Shown here piece after piece: positions 5,324-15,086 of a stretch of 64,000 nt of DNA (its first letter is position 1; each line of letters opens with the position of its first letter). The notes below the pieces were generated by a model, which was not told where the DNA came from, did no database searches, and saw nothing but the letters and a program-made list of their open reading frames with translations. The DNA is from Thermoleptolyngbya sichuanensis A183 (GTDB taxonomy: Bacteria > Cyanobacteriota > Cyanobacteriia > Elainellales > Elainellaceae), in the NCBI RefSeq assembly GCF_013177315.1, contig NZ_CP053661.1, positions 2,852,001-2,916,000 on the forward strand, in the 5' to 3' direction. Position numbers and translations under genes: made by a program.

Positions 5324-8230
5324 TTACTTTGCGTCCATCCAGTTTTGCCCCGCGTGCATTTCCACCTTGAGCGGCACTTTCAGGTCAACGGCAGACTCCA
5401 TCGCAGCACGGATTTGCGGCTGCAAGTCCTCCCACTCGTCGGGATGCACTTCAAACACCAGTTCATCATGCACTTGCAGCAGCAGGTTGGCCTGGCGACC
5501 CGTCAGCAGCTTGTGCAGTCGGATCATGGCGAGCTTGATGATATCGGCGCTAGACCCCTGGATCGGCGCGTTGGCGGCGGCGCGAAGCAGTTGGGCATCG
5601 TATTGGTCGCGCAGGCGAATTTTATTGATGTCGATCTCGCTGGGGTTTTGTCCTCGCAATGCCTTCAGGCTCTCGCTGCCAAAGTTGAAATAGCGGCGGC
5701 GACCGAGGATGGTTTCCACATACCCACGGGCGATCGCCTCTTGCTGCATCTGTTGCAAATAGCGAAACACGCGCGGATAGCGCTCATAAAAGCGCTCGAT
5801 AAACGTCTTTGCCTGGGCCTGGCTAAAGCCCGACTCTCGCGCAAACCGCTGTGCCCCCATGCCATAGATCACGCCAAAATTAATCGTCTTGGCCATGCGC
5901 CGCTCGTCGGGGGTCACCTTGTCCTTTTCAAACAGCAGCCGCGCCGTCAGCGCATGGACATCTTCGTTGTTCTGATAGGTTTCAATCAAGATTGGTTCTT
6001 CGCTCAGGTGCGCCAGGATGCGGAGTTCAATTTGGGAGTAATCCGCCGCCACCAGCAGCCAGCCCTCTGCCGGAATAAACGCCTTGCGAATCTGGCGGCT
6101 AAACTCCGTCCGCACCGGAATGTTCTGCAAGTTAGGATTCGACGACGACAGCCGTCCCGTCGCCGTAATCGTCTGGTTGAAGTCGGTATGCACCCGCTGC
6201 GTATCAGGGCGCACCAAGCTAGGCAGCGCGTCTACGTAGGTCGATTTCAGCTTCGACAGGGTGCGATGTTCTTGGATTAAATCCACCACCGGATGGTCGC
6301 CCTGGAGCTTTTCCAGCGTAGACGCATCCGTAGAGTAGCCTGTGGCCCGCTTTTTGGACTTGCGCTTGTCCAGCCCCAGCGTGTCAAACAGCAGCACGCT
6401 CAGTTGCTTAGGCGACCCCAGTTTAAAGGTTTGCCCCGCTGCTTCGTAGGCCTGCTCCTCGATCCGCTTCAGGTCTTGCTCCAGGGCTTTGGAAAACGCG
6501 TTGAGATAGTCTTGGTCGATGCGAACGCCTGTGTATTCCATCTCCGCCAGCACGGGTTCGAGCGGCTGCTCCACCGTTTCCAGCAGTTCCGTCTGCCGAG
6601 GAATTTGCGCCAGTTCTGCCCGCAGCTTGGGGACGAGGTGAAACACAGAGTAAACATCCGTGCCGCAGTAATTGGCGACCTTGGGAATGGACACCTCCGC
6701 AATGATTTTGCCCTTGGGCACCAGATCGTCGTAGCTCTGGGCGTTTAGGTTCAGATACTTGCGCCCCAGATCGGTTAGATTATGGCTGCCTTCGGGGTTC
6801 AGCACGTAGCTGGCCAGCATCGTGTCAAACACCACACCCGCCAGGTGAATGCCCTGACAGCGCAGAACCAGCCGATCGAACTTGGCATTTTGCAGGGCTT
6901 TGGGATAGTCCGCACTCTCCAAAATCGGGCGCAGCGTCTCCAGCACTATTGCCGCGTCCAAGTTTGTTCCCTGGGCGTGCCCGGTGGGAATGTAGGCCAA
7001 GTCTGCCTCGCCCGGCCCCCAGCAGCAGCCAATTCCCACCAGCATGGCATCGCGGGGTTCCAGGGCGGTCGTTTCCGTGTCCCAGGCGACGGGCGCGGCG
7101 GGGTCAGTGCAGGCTTGCAGCGTGTTCACCAGGGCCCTCAGCTTGTCGGGCGTGTCGATGATTTGCGGCTGGACGGGCGTGGTGGCGTAGCCCTGGAAGG
7201 TGGCAGTGTCTTCGGCGCTAAAGAACCAGAGATCGTCGTCTTCGGAGGGGGCTGGGGTGCTGGAGCGCTGGAGCGCTGGGGCGGCGCTTGGGGCACTCGG
7301 CTGCTCGGTCGCGCCATCGCCAGAAAACTGGCTGTGAAGCTTTTGCAAACGGTTAAGGAAGGAGCGGAATTCGAGTTTTTCTAGGAGCGGGACGACTTCG
7401 GCATCGTCGAAGGCTTGCAGCTTGCAGTCTTCTGGGCGGAGGGCAAGGGGCACGTCTAGGTGAATTTGCGCTAGGTATTGCGAATGCAGGGCAGCATCGC
7501 GGCCCTCTTCTAGCTTTTTGCGGACGGCGCTTTTGATGCGGGGGTCGTCGAGGTGGCTATAGATTTCTGCGAGGGAGCCAAAGTCGGTCAGCAGAGAAAC
7601 GGCGGTTTTGTCGCCGATGCCCTTGACCCCAGGAATGTTGTCAGAAGCGTCGCCGCAGAGGGCTTTGTAATCCACTACCTGCTGCGGCGTGATGCCCATT
7701 TTGTCTTTCACCTGCTGCGGGCCGAACTCGCGGGGCGGCGGCGTGCCTTTGCCGAAAGTGGTGCTGAGATAGAGGACGGTCAACTGCTCGTCGTCGATGA
7801 GCTGAAACAGGTCGCGATCGCCCGTCAGCACCTTCACCCGAAAGCCGTCGGCCACTGCCTTGCGGCTGAGGGTGCCGATTACGTCGTCGGCTTCGTAGCC
7901 TGGAACCGCGATCACGGGCAGTTTCAGCGCCTGCAAGAGTTCCTGCAAGTTGGACAAATCGGGCAGAAAATCTTCTGGCGCGTCGGGCCGTCCTTCTTTG
8001 TAGGTCTGGTCGGCTTCGTGGCGATAGGTCGGCTCACCGGGGTCAAAGGCGATCGCCACATAGTCCGGCTTTTCCTGCTCCATCGTGTCCAGCAGCGCCT
8101 TCATAAACCCGAAGGAAACGCTGGTGGGGATGCCCGTTTTGGTTCGCAGCCCGCCGTCGCGGTTTTTGGCGTGGGCGTAGTAAGAGCGGAAGGCGAGGGA
8201 GTGGCCGTCAACCAGGAGGAGCGTGGGCAT
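5324..8230 (-). CDS. polA: DNA polymerase I
   Basis: The 968-residue protein performs gap filling, primer removal and repair synthesis. The N-terminal 300 residues are the 5'-3' exonuclease (LLVDGHSLAFRS, GYEADDVIGTL, KALCGDASDNIPGVKGIGDKTA). A low-complexity linker near 305-335 follows. The middle is a DnaQ-like 3'-5' exonuclease that keeps a DTET motif, so proofreading may be active. The polymerase domain has motif A DYSQIELRILAHLS, motif B RRMAKTINFGVIYGMG, and motif C QVHDELVFEV. Length is typical for a cyanobacterial polA. It ends 8 bases before the ppk2-type gene starts its own stop, so the two may be cotranscribed. Confidence 0.97.
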   Translation of the reverse strand: MPTLLLVDGHSLAFRSYYAHAKNRDGGLRTKTGIPTSVSFGFMKALLDTMEQEKPDYVAIAFDPGEPTYRHEADQTYKEGRPDAPEDFLPDLSNLQELLQALKLPVIAVPGYEADDVIGTLSRKAVADGFRVKVLTGDRDLFQLIDDEQLTVLYLSTTFGKGTPPPREFGPQQVKDKMGITPQQVVDYKALCGDASDNIPGVKGIGDKTAVSLLTDFGSLAEIYSHLDDPRIKSAVRKKLEEGRDAALHSQYLAQIHLDVPLALRPEDCKLQAFDDAEVVPLLEKLEFRSFLNRLQKLHSQFSGDGATEQPSAPSAAPALQRSSTPAPSEDDDLWFFSAEDTATFQGYATTPVQPQIIDTPDKLRALVNTLQACTDPAAPVAWDTETTALEPRDAMLVGIGCCWGPGEADLAYIPTGHAQGTNLDAAIVLETLRPILESADYPKALQNAKFDRLVLRCQGIHLAGVVFDTMLASYVLNPEGSHNLTDLGRKYLNLNAQSYDDLVPKGKIIAEVSIPKVANYCGTDVYSVFHLVPKLRAELAQIPRQTELLETVEQPLEPVLAEMEYTGVRIDQDYLNAFSKALEQDLKRIEEQAYEAAGQTFKLGSPKQLSVLLFDTLGLDKRKSKKRATGYSTDASTLEKLQGDHPVVDLIQEHRTLSKLKSTYVDALPSLVRPDTQRVHTDFNQTITATGRLSSSNPNLQNIPVRTEFSRQIRKAFIPAEGWLLVAADYSQIELRILAHLSEEPILIETYQNNEDVHALTARLLFEKDKVTPDERRMAKTINFGVIYGMGAQRFARESGFSQAQAKTFIERFYERYPRVFRYLQQMQQEAIARGYVETILGRRRYFNFGSESLKALRGQNPSEIDINKIRLRDQYDAQLLRAAANAPIQGSSADIIKLAMIRLHKLLTGRQANLLLQVHDELVFEVHPDEWEDLQPQIRAAMESAVDLKVPLKVEMHAGQNWMDAK

Positions 8231-8238
8231 GGGGTGGG

Positions 8239-9108
8239 TTACTCTTCTGCGTCGAGAATCTTTTTAGCTTCTAGCAGATCTTTCATGTGAACGTCTGTGG
8301 GCACGGGGTAGTGCAGATCGAGTTGTGAGAGGCGATCGCCAATAATCTCCGCCACCGCCAGCCGCGTAAACCACTTGTGATCCGCAGGAATAATGTACCA
8401 GGGCGCATGTTCGGTGCTGGTGTGGGAAAACATCTCCTCATAGGCCCGCATATAGTCGTTCCAAAGCCCCCGCTCCTTCACATCCGCAGCGGAAAATTTC
8501 CAGTTCTTTTCTGGCCGCTCGATGCGTTCCAGAAATCGCTTTTTCTGCTCTTCTTTGGACACATTTAGGAAAAACTTGAGGACAACAATGCCGTTGTTCA
8601 CCAGATATTTTTCAAAGTTATTAATCTCCTCAAACCGCTGCTTCCAAATATTTTTCGTCAGCGCCGATTTGGGCAACTGCTGCTTTTGCAAAATTTCGGG
8701 ATGCACCCGCACCACCAGCACTTCTTCATAGTGCGATCGGTTGAAGATGCCGATTCTTCCCCGCTCTGGCAGCGCCTTGAACGATCGCCACAAGTAGTCA
8801 TGGTCGAGTTCCTCATCCGACGGCGCTTTAAAGCTGTAGACCTGGCAACCCTGGGGATTGACACCCGACATGACGTGTTTGATTGTGCTGTCTTTGCCCG
8901 CCGCATCCATCGCTTGAAAGATCAGCAGCAGCGCATAGATATTTTGGGCGTAGAGGACATCCTGATATTTTGCCAGCCGCTCTACGCCTTTTTTCAGCTT
9001 TTCCTGCGCTGCGGCTTTGTCGGTATAGTCGCCAGTGTAGCCAGGGTCATAGTCTTTTTTTAAAGAAACTTTTGAACCGGGTTTGACGAGAAAGGGATCG
9101 TGATTCAT
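8239..9108 (-). CDS. Polyphosphate kinase 2 family protein (PPK2)
   Basis: The 289-residue protein is a P-loop kinase that transfers phosphate between polyphosphate and nucleotides. It has the Walker A-like loop AMDAAGKDSTI at about residues 66-76, the lid-type segment FNRSHYEEVLVVRVHP, and DYLWR in between. The single-domain length and the conserved MSGVNPQGCQVYSFKAPS segment resemble PPK2 class enzymes that can phosphorylate AMP or ADP. The precise substrate class is an inference. It lies just upstream of polA on the same strand with an 8-base gap. Confidence 0.88.
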   Translation of the reverse strand: MNHDPFLVKPGSKVSLKKDYDPGYTGDYTDKAAAQEKLKKGVERLAKYQDVLYAQNIYALLLIFQAMDAAGKDSTIKHVMSGVNPQGCQVYSFKAPSDEELDHDYLWRSFKALPERGRIGIFNRSHYEEVLVVRVHPEILQKQQLPKSALTKNIWKQRFEEINNFEKYLVNNGIVVLKFFLNVSKEEQKKRFLERIERPEKNWKFSAADVKERGLWNDYMRAYEEMFSHTSTEHAPWYIIPADHKWFTRLAVAEIIGDRLSQLDLHYPVPTDVHMKDLLEAKKILDAEE

Positions 9109-9481
9109 AGCCTATAGAAACCAGCTAAAAAAATTAAAAAACTAGCGCGAACTGCGGGCGATCGCCCTTGCAATTCTCCACTTACCCGCCTTAAACGCCT
9201 CAAGCCTGACGAGTCTTGAAATTATACAGGCAGCGCCCCCGTTTGACCTGAAGGCTTACAGCTTTGTTGCATTCTTGATCCAAAATCGCCTGATCTGTAA
9301 TATCAATGTTCCTGAGCAGCGCCACGCATGAAATGACTGGAGTCCCCATAGACAGTTGACTAGCAATCCAAAATCCAAAACCCAAAATCGATATACTCTT
9401 GACCGCCGAACCCCTGCTTTTGGCAGCCCCCCTGCTCTTGGCAGCATCGCTGATTCTTGACCATAATCATGTACAGAAATC

Positions 9482-9516
9482 CTGGACAGAAATCCTGTGC
9501 CAGGATTCCTGTCCAG
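9482..9516. repeat. Inverted repeat upstream of the L,D-transpeptidase gene
   Basis: CTGGACAG-A-AATCCTG pairs with CAGGATT-C-CTGTCCAG across a TGC loop: 15 matched pairs and one mismatch. The left arm is itself a partial direct repeat, since ACAGAAATCCTG occurs twice in a row from about 9472. No T-run follows, so it is more likely an operator or a small mobile repeat than a terminator. Confidence 0.6.
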
Positions 9517-9587
9517 CGGCGTAGCAACGAAATCTTTTACGAATTCCTGGGCAGGATAGTTTGAACGTGTGGAATGAGGAGCGTGTT

Positions 9588-10265
9588 ATGCATTGGAATC
9601 AACCAGACTGGCGATCTGGACGGAATAGCCCGCGGTGGATCAGATCGCGAGGGTGTAGAGGGATGGCAAGTGCGCTGGTGCTAGGGGCGATCGCCCTCCT
9701 TTCCTCTCCTGCCGCCAGCCAACCCGCCGCGGAAGCCTATCCCGTTTCCACCAGCGGCCCGACCTCCAGTCAAGCGATTCCTGCCGCTGCTCCCCTGCCG
9801 ATTTATTACAACACGACGCTGCCGGAGCTACCGCCGCTATGGGATGTAGAGCAGTTTACGCCCGCACCCCGCACCAAAGCAACCCATCTTGTCCTCAGCA
9901 TCAGCCAGCGGCGCGTGTTTGCTTACCAGTACGACACCATGTTGGGCAGCTTTCCCGTCGCCGTCGGCAAGCCCAGCACGCCCACGCCAACGGGCGAGTT
10001 CACCATATTTGAAATGATCGAAGACCCGACCTGGCAAAATCCCTGGACGGGGGAAATTCGCCAGCCAGGAGCAGACAGCGCCCTGGGCTTACGCTGGATT
10101 GGCTTTGCAGAACTGCCCAACGGCGTGATCGGCTTCCACGGCACGCCGACGGTTTCCTCCATCGGACAGGCGGCATCCAACGGCTGCGTCCGGCTGCGAA
10201 ACGAAGACGTGCTGGCGCTCTATGCCCTGGTGGAAGTGGGAACGCCCGTGCGCGTAGAGCCATAA
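9588..10265 (+). CDS. L,D-transpeptidase (YkuD domain)
   Basis: The 225-residue protein carries an N-terminal hydrophobic segment (ALVLGAIALLSS) that looks like a signal peptide, so it acts in the periplasm on peptidoglycan, cross-linking or anchoring via 3-3 links. The YkuD catalytic motif is clear: HGTPTVSSIGQAASNGCVRL, with His184 and Cys200 counted from this start. I chose the ATG at 9588, preceded by AGGAG, over an upstream TTG. It converges with the MATE gene with only 12 bases between stops. Confidence 0.9.
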   Translation: MHWNQPDWRSGRNSPRWIRSRGCRGMASALVLGAIALLSSPAASQPAAEAYPVSTSGPTSSQAIPAAAPLPIYYNTTLPELPPLWDVEQFTPAPRTKATHLVLSISQRRVFAYQYDTMLGSFPVAVGKPSTPTPTGEFTIFEMIEDPTWQNPWTGEIRQPGADSALGLRWIGFAELPNGVIGFHGTPTVSSIGQAASNGCVRLRNEDVLALYALVEVGTPVRVEP

Positions 10266-10277
10266 TCCGCCATCGCC

Positions 10278-11669
10278 TCAGGAGCCTGAACTCGCCAGAC
10301 CCTCCTCTAGCTTGAGCGGATTGGCGCGGCTAAATCGCCAGGGCAGGATGATCGCCGCGACGGTCAGCCCCAGGGCCAGCCCCCACCACAGACCGACCGC
10401 CCCCAGTCCCGCATGAATACCCAGCCAGTAGCCGCTGGTCAGCCCTACGCCCCAGTAGGCAAGCAGCCCAATCAGCATGGGAACTTGCGTATCCTTCAGT
10501 CCCCGCAGTGCGCCCGTCGCCGTGACCTGGATGCCGTCTACCAGTTGGAACATCGCTGCCACCCAGAGCAGCTTTTTGGCAAGTTCTACCACTTCCCTGT
10601 TGGCCGGGTCGCGCACGTCGATATAAAGCGACACGATGGTTTCCGGCATCAGCCAGAAAATCAGCGCCATGATGGCCATAAACAGACTGCCCATGCCAAT
10701 GCCCAGGTATCCCGCCAGCTTGGCCAGGGGAAACTGGCGCTGGCCCAGGCGTTGACCCACGAGGACGGTCGTGGCAAAGGAAATCCCTAGCGGAATGGTG
10801 AACGTGACGGCGGCCGTTTGCAGCGCTACCTGGTGGGCCGCCAGCGGCACGGTTCCCAGTTGCCCGATCAGAAATGTGGTGACGGTGAACAGGCCCACCT
10901 CGATGGCAGCCAGAATGCCGATGGGTAGCCCAATTCGCACCAGTTCTCGAAACAGCTTGGGGTCAAACCGATGCAGATGGCTCAGGAGGGCGTAGGGACG
11001 CAGCGACGATTGCCGCAGGATGTAGAGGGCGATCGCCCCAAACATGCTCCACAGCGAAATTGTGCTGGCCCAGCCGATGCCCGCCAGCCCCAACTGCGGT
11101 AGCCCAAATTTGCCCAGCGTCAGTGCATAGTTCAGCGTCATGTTGATCAGCATTCCGCCCAGCATAATCAGGATGATCGGCCGGGGGCGCGACAGGGCCG
11201 ACACGGTGCTTTTCAGCGCGGCAAAACCCACACCGGGGAGATAGCCGAGGGCGATCGCCCGCAAGTAGGGCCGCCCCAGATCCAGCATCTCTGCCGATTG
11301 CCCCGTGCGGCTCAGCACCGCGTCGCCGTGCCAGATCAGCACTGCTATAGGAAAACTCAGCAGCAGCGCCAGCCAGAGGCCCTGCCGATTCACCGCGCCG
11401 ACCCGCTGCGGATTGTTCGCCCCGTAGGCCTCCGCCGCCAGCGGGCTGACCGCCGCCACGACTGCCCCGCCCAGCAGCAGCAGCGCCACAAAATAGGTCG
11501 CACACAATCCGCCCGCCGCCAGCGACTCGCTGCCCAGCCGACCCATCATCACCGTATCGACAAAGCCCGTTGCCGACTGCGACAGTTGCGCCCCCGCCAG
11601 CGGCAGCGCCAGCCAAAATAACTCCCGCGATTCGGCTGAAATCGTGTTTTTCGTAAGCCAGGGTTTCAT
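10278..11669 (-). CDS. MATE family efflux transporter (NorM-like)
   Basis: The 463-residue protein has about twelve hydrophobic segments and the start typical of the family, WLALPLAGAQLSQSATGFVDTVMMGRLGSESLAAGGL. MATE carriers expel cationic drugs or metabolites in exchange for sodium or protons at the inner membrane. The conserved second-half motif GLPIGILAAIEVGLFTVTTFLIGQLG is also present. Substrate is not predictable. The gene stands alone, with repeats upstream of its start. Confidence 0.9.
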   Translation of the reverse strand: MKPWLTKNTISAESRELFWLALPLAGAQLSQSATGFVDTVMMGRLGSESLAAGGLCATYFVALLLLGGAVVAAVSPLAAEAYGANNPQRVGAVNRQGLWLALLLSFPIAVLIWHGDAVLSRTGQSAEMLDLGRPYLRAIALGYLPGVGFAALKSTVSALSRPRPIILIMLGGMLINMTLNYALTLGKFGLPQLGLAGIGWASTISLWSMFGAIALYILRQSSLRPYALLSHLHRFDPKLFRELVRIGLPIGILAAIEVGLFTVTTFLIGQLGTVPLAAHQVALQTAAVTFTIPLGISFATTVLVGQRLGQRQFPLAKLAGYLGIGMGSLFMAIMALIFWLMPETIVSLYIDVRDPANREVVELAKKLLWVAAMFQLVDGIQVTATGALRGLKDTQVPMLIGLLAYWGVGLTSGYWLGIHAGLGAVGLWWGLALGLTVAAIILPWRFSRANPLKLEEGLASSGS

Positions 11670-11713
11670 AGGTTTTAGAGATTCAGGGGTCAGGGGTTGG
11701 GGATTGGGGTGTT

Positions 11714-11795
11714 GGAAGAGGGAAGAGGGAAGAGAGAAGAGAGAAGAGGGAAGAGAGAAGAGGGAAGAGGTTTCGTTTTTCGTTTTTCGTTTTTC
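11714..11795. repeat. Purine-only GAAGAGG tract and TTTCG repeats
   Basis: About 55 bases of G and A only, built from GGAAGAG and AGAGAAG units, are followed by three TTTCGTT units that match the reverse complement of the repeats at 150-210. A mirror-like purine tract of this size could form triplex DNA. It lies between two divergent-to-convergent gene ends near the MATE gene start. Confidence 0.6.
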
Positions 11796-11819
11796 CCATC
11801 TCTCGCTCCATCACTCCCA

Positions 11820-12167
11820 CTACCAGCGATGAATCGGTGGCACGATACTGCGGGCGGTGTGAGTCGAGCGGCTAGAGGGGCGATTGTACCGAGATTCCAA
11901 CCAGGCGCGGAGTTCTGTACCCGTGTGACAGCGGACGCGATCGCCCGTCACTGGGTCATGGGCACACCACCAGCTTTCCCCATTGCGATCGCGCTCGAAC
12001 CAAACACGCGGTTCGCCAGGGTCGCCCGCATAGCTCAGCAGGTGGTCAAGCAAGCTGTCCCAGAGCCTTGCCCAGCGAGATCTGCGGGAACAACTGCCGT
12101 CAATTGCCAGACTGGTTGCAGAACCCGGCTTCGGCTCTAGGTCGCCGGGTTTATGAATCGTATTCAT
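11820..12167 (-). CDS. Small conserved-looking hypothetical protein (115 aa)
   Basis: I do not know the function. The chosen ATG at 12167 follows GGAG by nine bases. The protein ends in a block typical of a small cyanobacterial family: VWFERDRNGESWWCAHDPVTGDRV, then TGTELRAWLESRY. The Trp-rich core suggests a small beta fold. There is no signal peptide or membrane segment. The C-terminal Ser/Arg/His tail looks unstructured. It is probably real because of the ribosome site and composition. Confidence 0.6.
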   Translation of the reverse strand: MNTIHKPGDLEPKPGSATSLAIDGSCSRRSRWARLWDSLLDHLLSYAGDPGEPRVWFERDRNGESWWCAHDPVTGDRVRCHTGTELRAWLESRYNRPSSRSTHTARSIVPPIHRW

Positions 12168-12389
12168 GAGAAAGACTCCAGGGGTGAATGGTGAGATGAA
12201 GAGGCGACTTTGGGCACGGTGCAGCAAAAGCCAGCTTGCCTGCCCGTCGCTGTAGTTAAATCGGGTCAAACCTCAAACCGGGTCAAACCATCGCCATCCG
12301 TCGAGGGAAATGCTGATCTGCACCCTCAGAGGAGGCAAAATCAGCGGGTTGGAGCCTTGGCAAACACCACTAGGGCGATCGCGCTGCGG

Positions 12390-13142
12390 AGTTGTAGAGC
12401 GTATCAGGAACCTATTGCGGGCACCGCGTGTGCTGCGAAACCTGGCTCACGCTACGGTGGCAAGGCTCGACCAGTGAAGCACCAGAGGCAACCGCGATGC
12501 GGTCGATAAAGGCATCAACCAGAGTTTGAACGGAGGCGAACATTGAGGTACGGGCCAGGGCGATCGCCCGCTTTTGGCAAACCAAACCCACCTTGCCCGT
12601 TTCAACAACTATTCCAGTAACCGTTCCGACAAGCGTTCCAATAACCGTTCCGACAACTGTTCTAGCAACTGCCCCAACGCCGATTCCTCAACCGCCCGCC
12701 CATGAACCAACCTGCGGGCACGACGGATGAAGCGTCAAACCGTGTCTAAAACCGGAAGCAAATGCAGGTCAGAGAAGCCTCTAGACCTAGCTAAATCTTG
12801 AAGTCGCCTGAGGGGACGCAGGGCCCAGCGATCGCAAACAAAATGCTGAACCGTTGCACGGACTATTCACGGGCTATCCGCGGGCTATCCGCAATGGGCA
12901 AACTCCTCCGCGCCCTTCAGCCCAGAGGCTTTGAAAAGGGCTTTGGAAAAGCTTGCTGCGCCCCAGCGGCCGCTTCGTCGCATCAGCAACCCCGGCTGCA
13001 TTCCGCGTGGGGGGCTGAGCAACTGCCGCAAAATCTGAATAATCTGAACCTTAGTCTGGAGACGTTGGGCCTGGCGGGCGACAAAAGCAACCACAACGAC
13101 TCGGATATTTGGAATGGTACGAACGCCGCTGTGTTTGAGCAT
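12390..13142 (-). pseudogene. Possible decayed gene with HMA-like and Gly-zipper fragments
   Basis: This interval holds no intact gene of ordinary size. On the minus strand a good GAGGAGG precedes the ATG at 13142, and the frame to 12885 opens with VRTIPNIRVVVVAFVARQ then AQRLQTKVQ, which resembles the start of cyanobacterial heavy-metal-associated-like domain proteins. Further down, about 12660-12410, another frame encodes a Gly/Val/Thr-rich stretch (GTVIGTLVGTVTG) and then FASVQTLVDAFIDRIAVASG, as in a glycine-zipper domain. The two pieces are in different frames with stops between. I read it as a broken gene, with low confidence. Confidence 0.3.
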
Positions 13143-13460
13143 CTGCTTTGCCTCCTCTAGCCAAGCTGTCAGAAGTGTCGTGCCTATCGTAGGGCGATCG
13201 CCCCAATCCTTACCTCACCTACCTGGCTCACCCGATTGGGTGAACGGGAATCAGGTCTGGGGGGACGGCGTGGAACAACCCGCAGAACCATCAATTTTTT
13301 CCTGGGGCCAACTCAGGAAAGCTCAATAGTTTTGATGTCTGAAATCCCCTGGCGCAGCCGTTGGAGCAATTGTAGGGAACGACGGATTGCTAAAATGAAC
13401 CCTTGGGTGATCAGCCCAGTTCTCAACCCCAAGCTAGTTTTCAACCTCTAACCCTGAGCC

Positions 13461-14441
13461 ATGCCCACATCGGAACGTCGCCTGCTGCTGGATTTTGAAA
13501 AACCCCTGGTCGATCTGGAGGAGCGTATCAAGCAAATCCGTGACCTGGCAGAGGAAAGTGAGGTAGACGTGTCCGATCAGATTCAAAAGCTAGAGGAGCG
13601 GGCCGATCAGCTCCGGCAGGAGATTTTTCAAAACCTGACCCCGGCGCAGCGGCTCCAAGTAGCGCGGCATCCTCGCCGACCCAGCACGCTGGACTACATT
13701 CAGTCCATGACCGATGAATGGATCGAACTGCATGGCGATCGCCTGACGGGGACAGACGATCGGGCGCTGGTGGGCGGCATTGGGCGGCTGGACGGACGAC
13801 CCGTGGTGCTGCTGGGGCATCAAAAGGGGCGCGACACAAAAGACAACGTGGCGCGAAATTTTGGCATGGCCTCGCCGGGGGGCTATCGCAAGGCGATGCG
13901 GCTGATGAACCACGCCAATCGATTTGGAATGCCCATTCTGACGTTTATCGACACGCCGGGGGCCTATGCGGGGCTGGAGGCAGAGCGGCTGGGCCAGGGG
14001 GAGGCGATCGCTTACAACCTGCGCGAAATGTTTCGACTGGACGTGCCGATCCTCTGCACTGTCATCGGCGAGGGCGGTTCGGGCGGGGCGCTGGGCATTG
14101 GCGTGGGCGATCGCCTGATGATGTTTGAGCATTCGGTCTACACAGTCGCCAGCCCCGAAGCCTGCGCCGCCATCCTGTGGAAAGACGCAGCCAAGTCGCC
14201 CCAGGCGGCCGAGGCGCTACGGATTACCGCCCAAGATTTGAAACAGCTTGGCATTCTAGATCAAATCTTGCCGGAGCCGCTGGGCGGGGCCCACGCCAAT
14301 CCGCTCCAGGCCGCCGCCACCCTCAAGGCCGCCATCCTAGAAAACCTGGCCCAGCTTGATAGCCTCACCAACGCCCAGCGGCGTGACCTGCGCTACCAAA
14401 AGTTTCGCAAGATTGGAATCTTTCAGGAGATGTCGGCTTGA
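13461..14441 (+). CDS. accA: Acetyl-CoA carboxylase carboxyltransferase subunit alpha
   Basis: With AccD this subunit moves carboxyl from biotin on AccB to acetyl-CoA, giving malonyl-CoA for fatty acid synthesis. The 326-residue protein has the family's N-terminal coiled-coil region ([21 protein letters not shown]) and crotonase-like core: [46 protein letters not shown], and [20 protein letters not shown]. Length matches the cyanobacterial form. It stands alone on the plus strand. The call is firm. Confidence 0.96.
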   Translation: MPTSERRLLLDFEKPLVDLEERIKQIRDLAEESEVDVSDQIQKLEERADQLRQEIFQNLTPAQRLQVARHPRRPSTLDYIQSMTDEWIELHGDRLTGTDDRALVGGIGRLDGRPVVLLGHQKGRDTKDNVARNFGMASPGGYRKAMRLMNHANRFGMPILTFIDTPGAYAGLEAERLGQGEAIAYNLREMFRLDVPILCTVIGEGGSGGALGIGVGDRLMMFEHSVYTVASPEACAAILWKDAAKSPQAAEALRITAQDLKQLGILDQILPEPLGGAHANPLQAAATLKAAILENLAQLDSLTNAQRRDLRYQKFRKIGIFQEMSA

Positions 14442-14743
14442 GCGACGCGAAAGGAGTTGGGGTGGCTGAACTGATAGGCCCAGCCCCTAGATTTCTAAAT
14501 GGGACTTGAGCTCGGCGACCGGACGGATTTGCCCACTACTCCCTTTGACAAAATCAGATAGCGTAGCAGAGGAAGTTGGTCGAGTCTGGTTTATGAGTGT
14601 TAAAATCGAGTCCGTAACATTTTTTAAAATTTTGGAGCCAATCCTGGTGTGTAGCGCTTAATACTCGTTAATGGGGCCCTGTTTCGGTCATGCTAATTAT
14701 TAGGCATTGAGGCTTGGATTTGATTTGGATAGAGCCATTGCTG

Positions 14744-14890
14744 ATGGATTTGGTCTGGCTTCTGGACACTCGCCGTGCGATCGCCTCACTGCAATGCCTG
14801 ATGGCACGGATTAGCCAGATGTCGCCCGATCAAAAGCCCACGCCAGACTTAGACTCAGGACTCTTTGACGCTAGCAATCCAATTTTCTAA
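14744..14890 (+). CDS. Candidate small protein (48 aa)
   Basis: In the 600-base gap after accA the frame from ATG 14744 to TAA 14888-14890 encodes a 48-residue peptide starting MDLVWLLDTRRAIASLQCLM, with an amphipathic N-terminal half and an acidic C-terminal half. The frame is open a further ten codons upstream (LDLIWIEPLL), partly repeating the same motif. It carries a GCGATCGC octamer, as genes here do. I do not recognise it. The rest of the gap (14442-14743, 14891-15086) shows nothing else that I can name. Confidence 0.4.
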   Translation: MDLVWLLDTRRAIASLQCLMARISQMSPDQKPTPDLDSGLFDASNPIF

Positions 14891-15086
14891 CTTTTTTAAC
14901 TCACCCGCTAACCCAACTGTTTTTAACCAATCGTTCTTTTCATCAATCGCTTCATACCGCTGCTTGGAACTGGAGTTTCTCCCAGTTCGCTACCCACCTG
15001 CGATTTTAAGTTTTGGCTACAGGCTGGCTTAACCATTGTTTTTTTCTATTCCTTTCACGCTGGTTCATCAGTTCAGGATTTTACTC

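Noticed and set aside
12210-12509. Plus-strand frames of 99 and 120 residues at 12210-12509 and 12798-13160
   Set aside because: No ribosome site, odd composition (many Arg, Gln, Cys) and no protein-like pattern. They mirror the minus-strand remnants.
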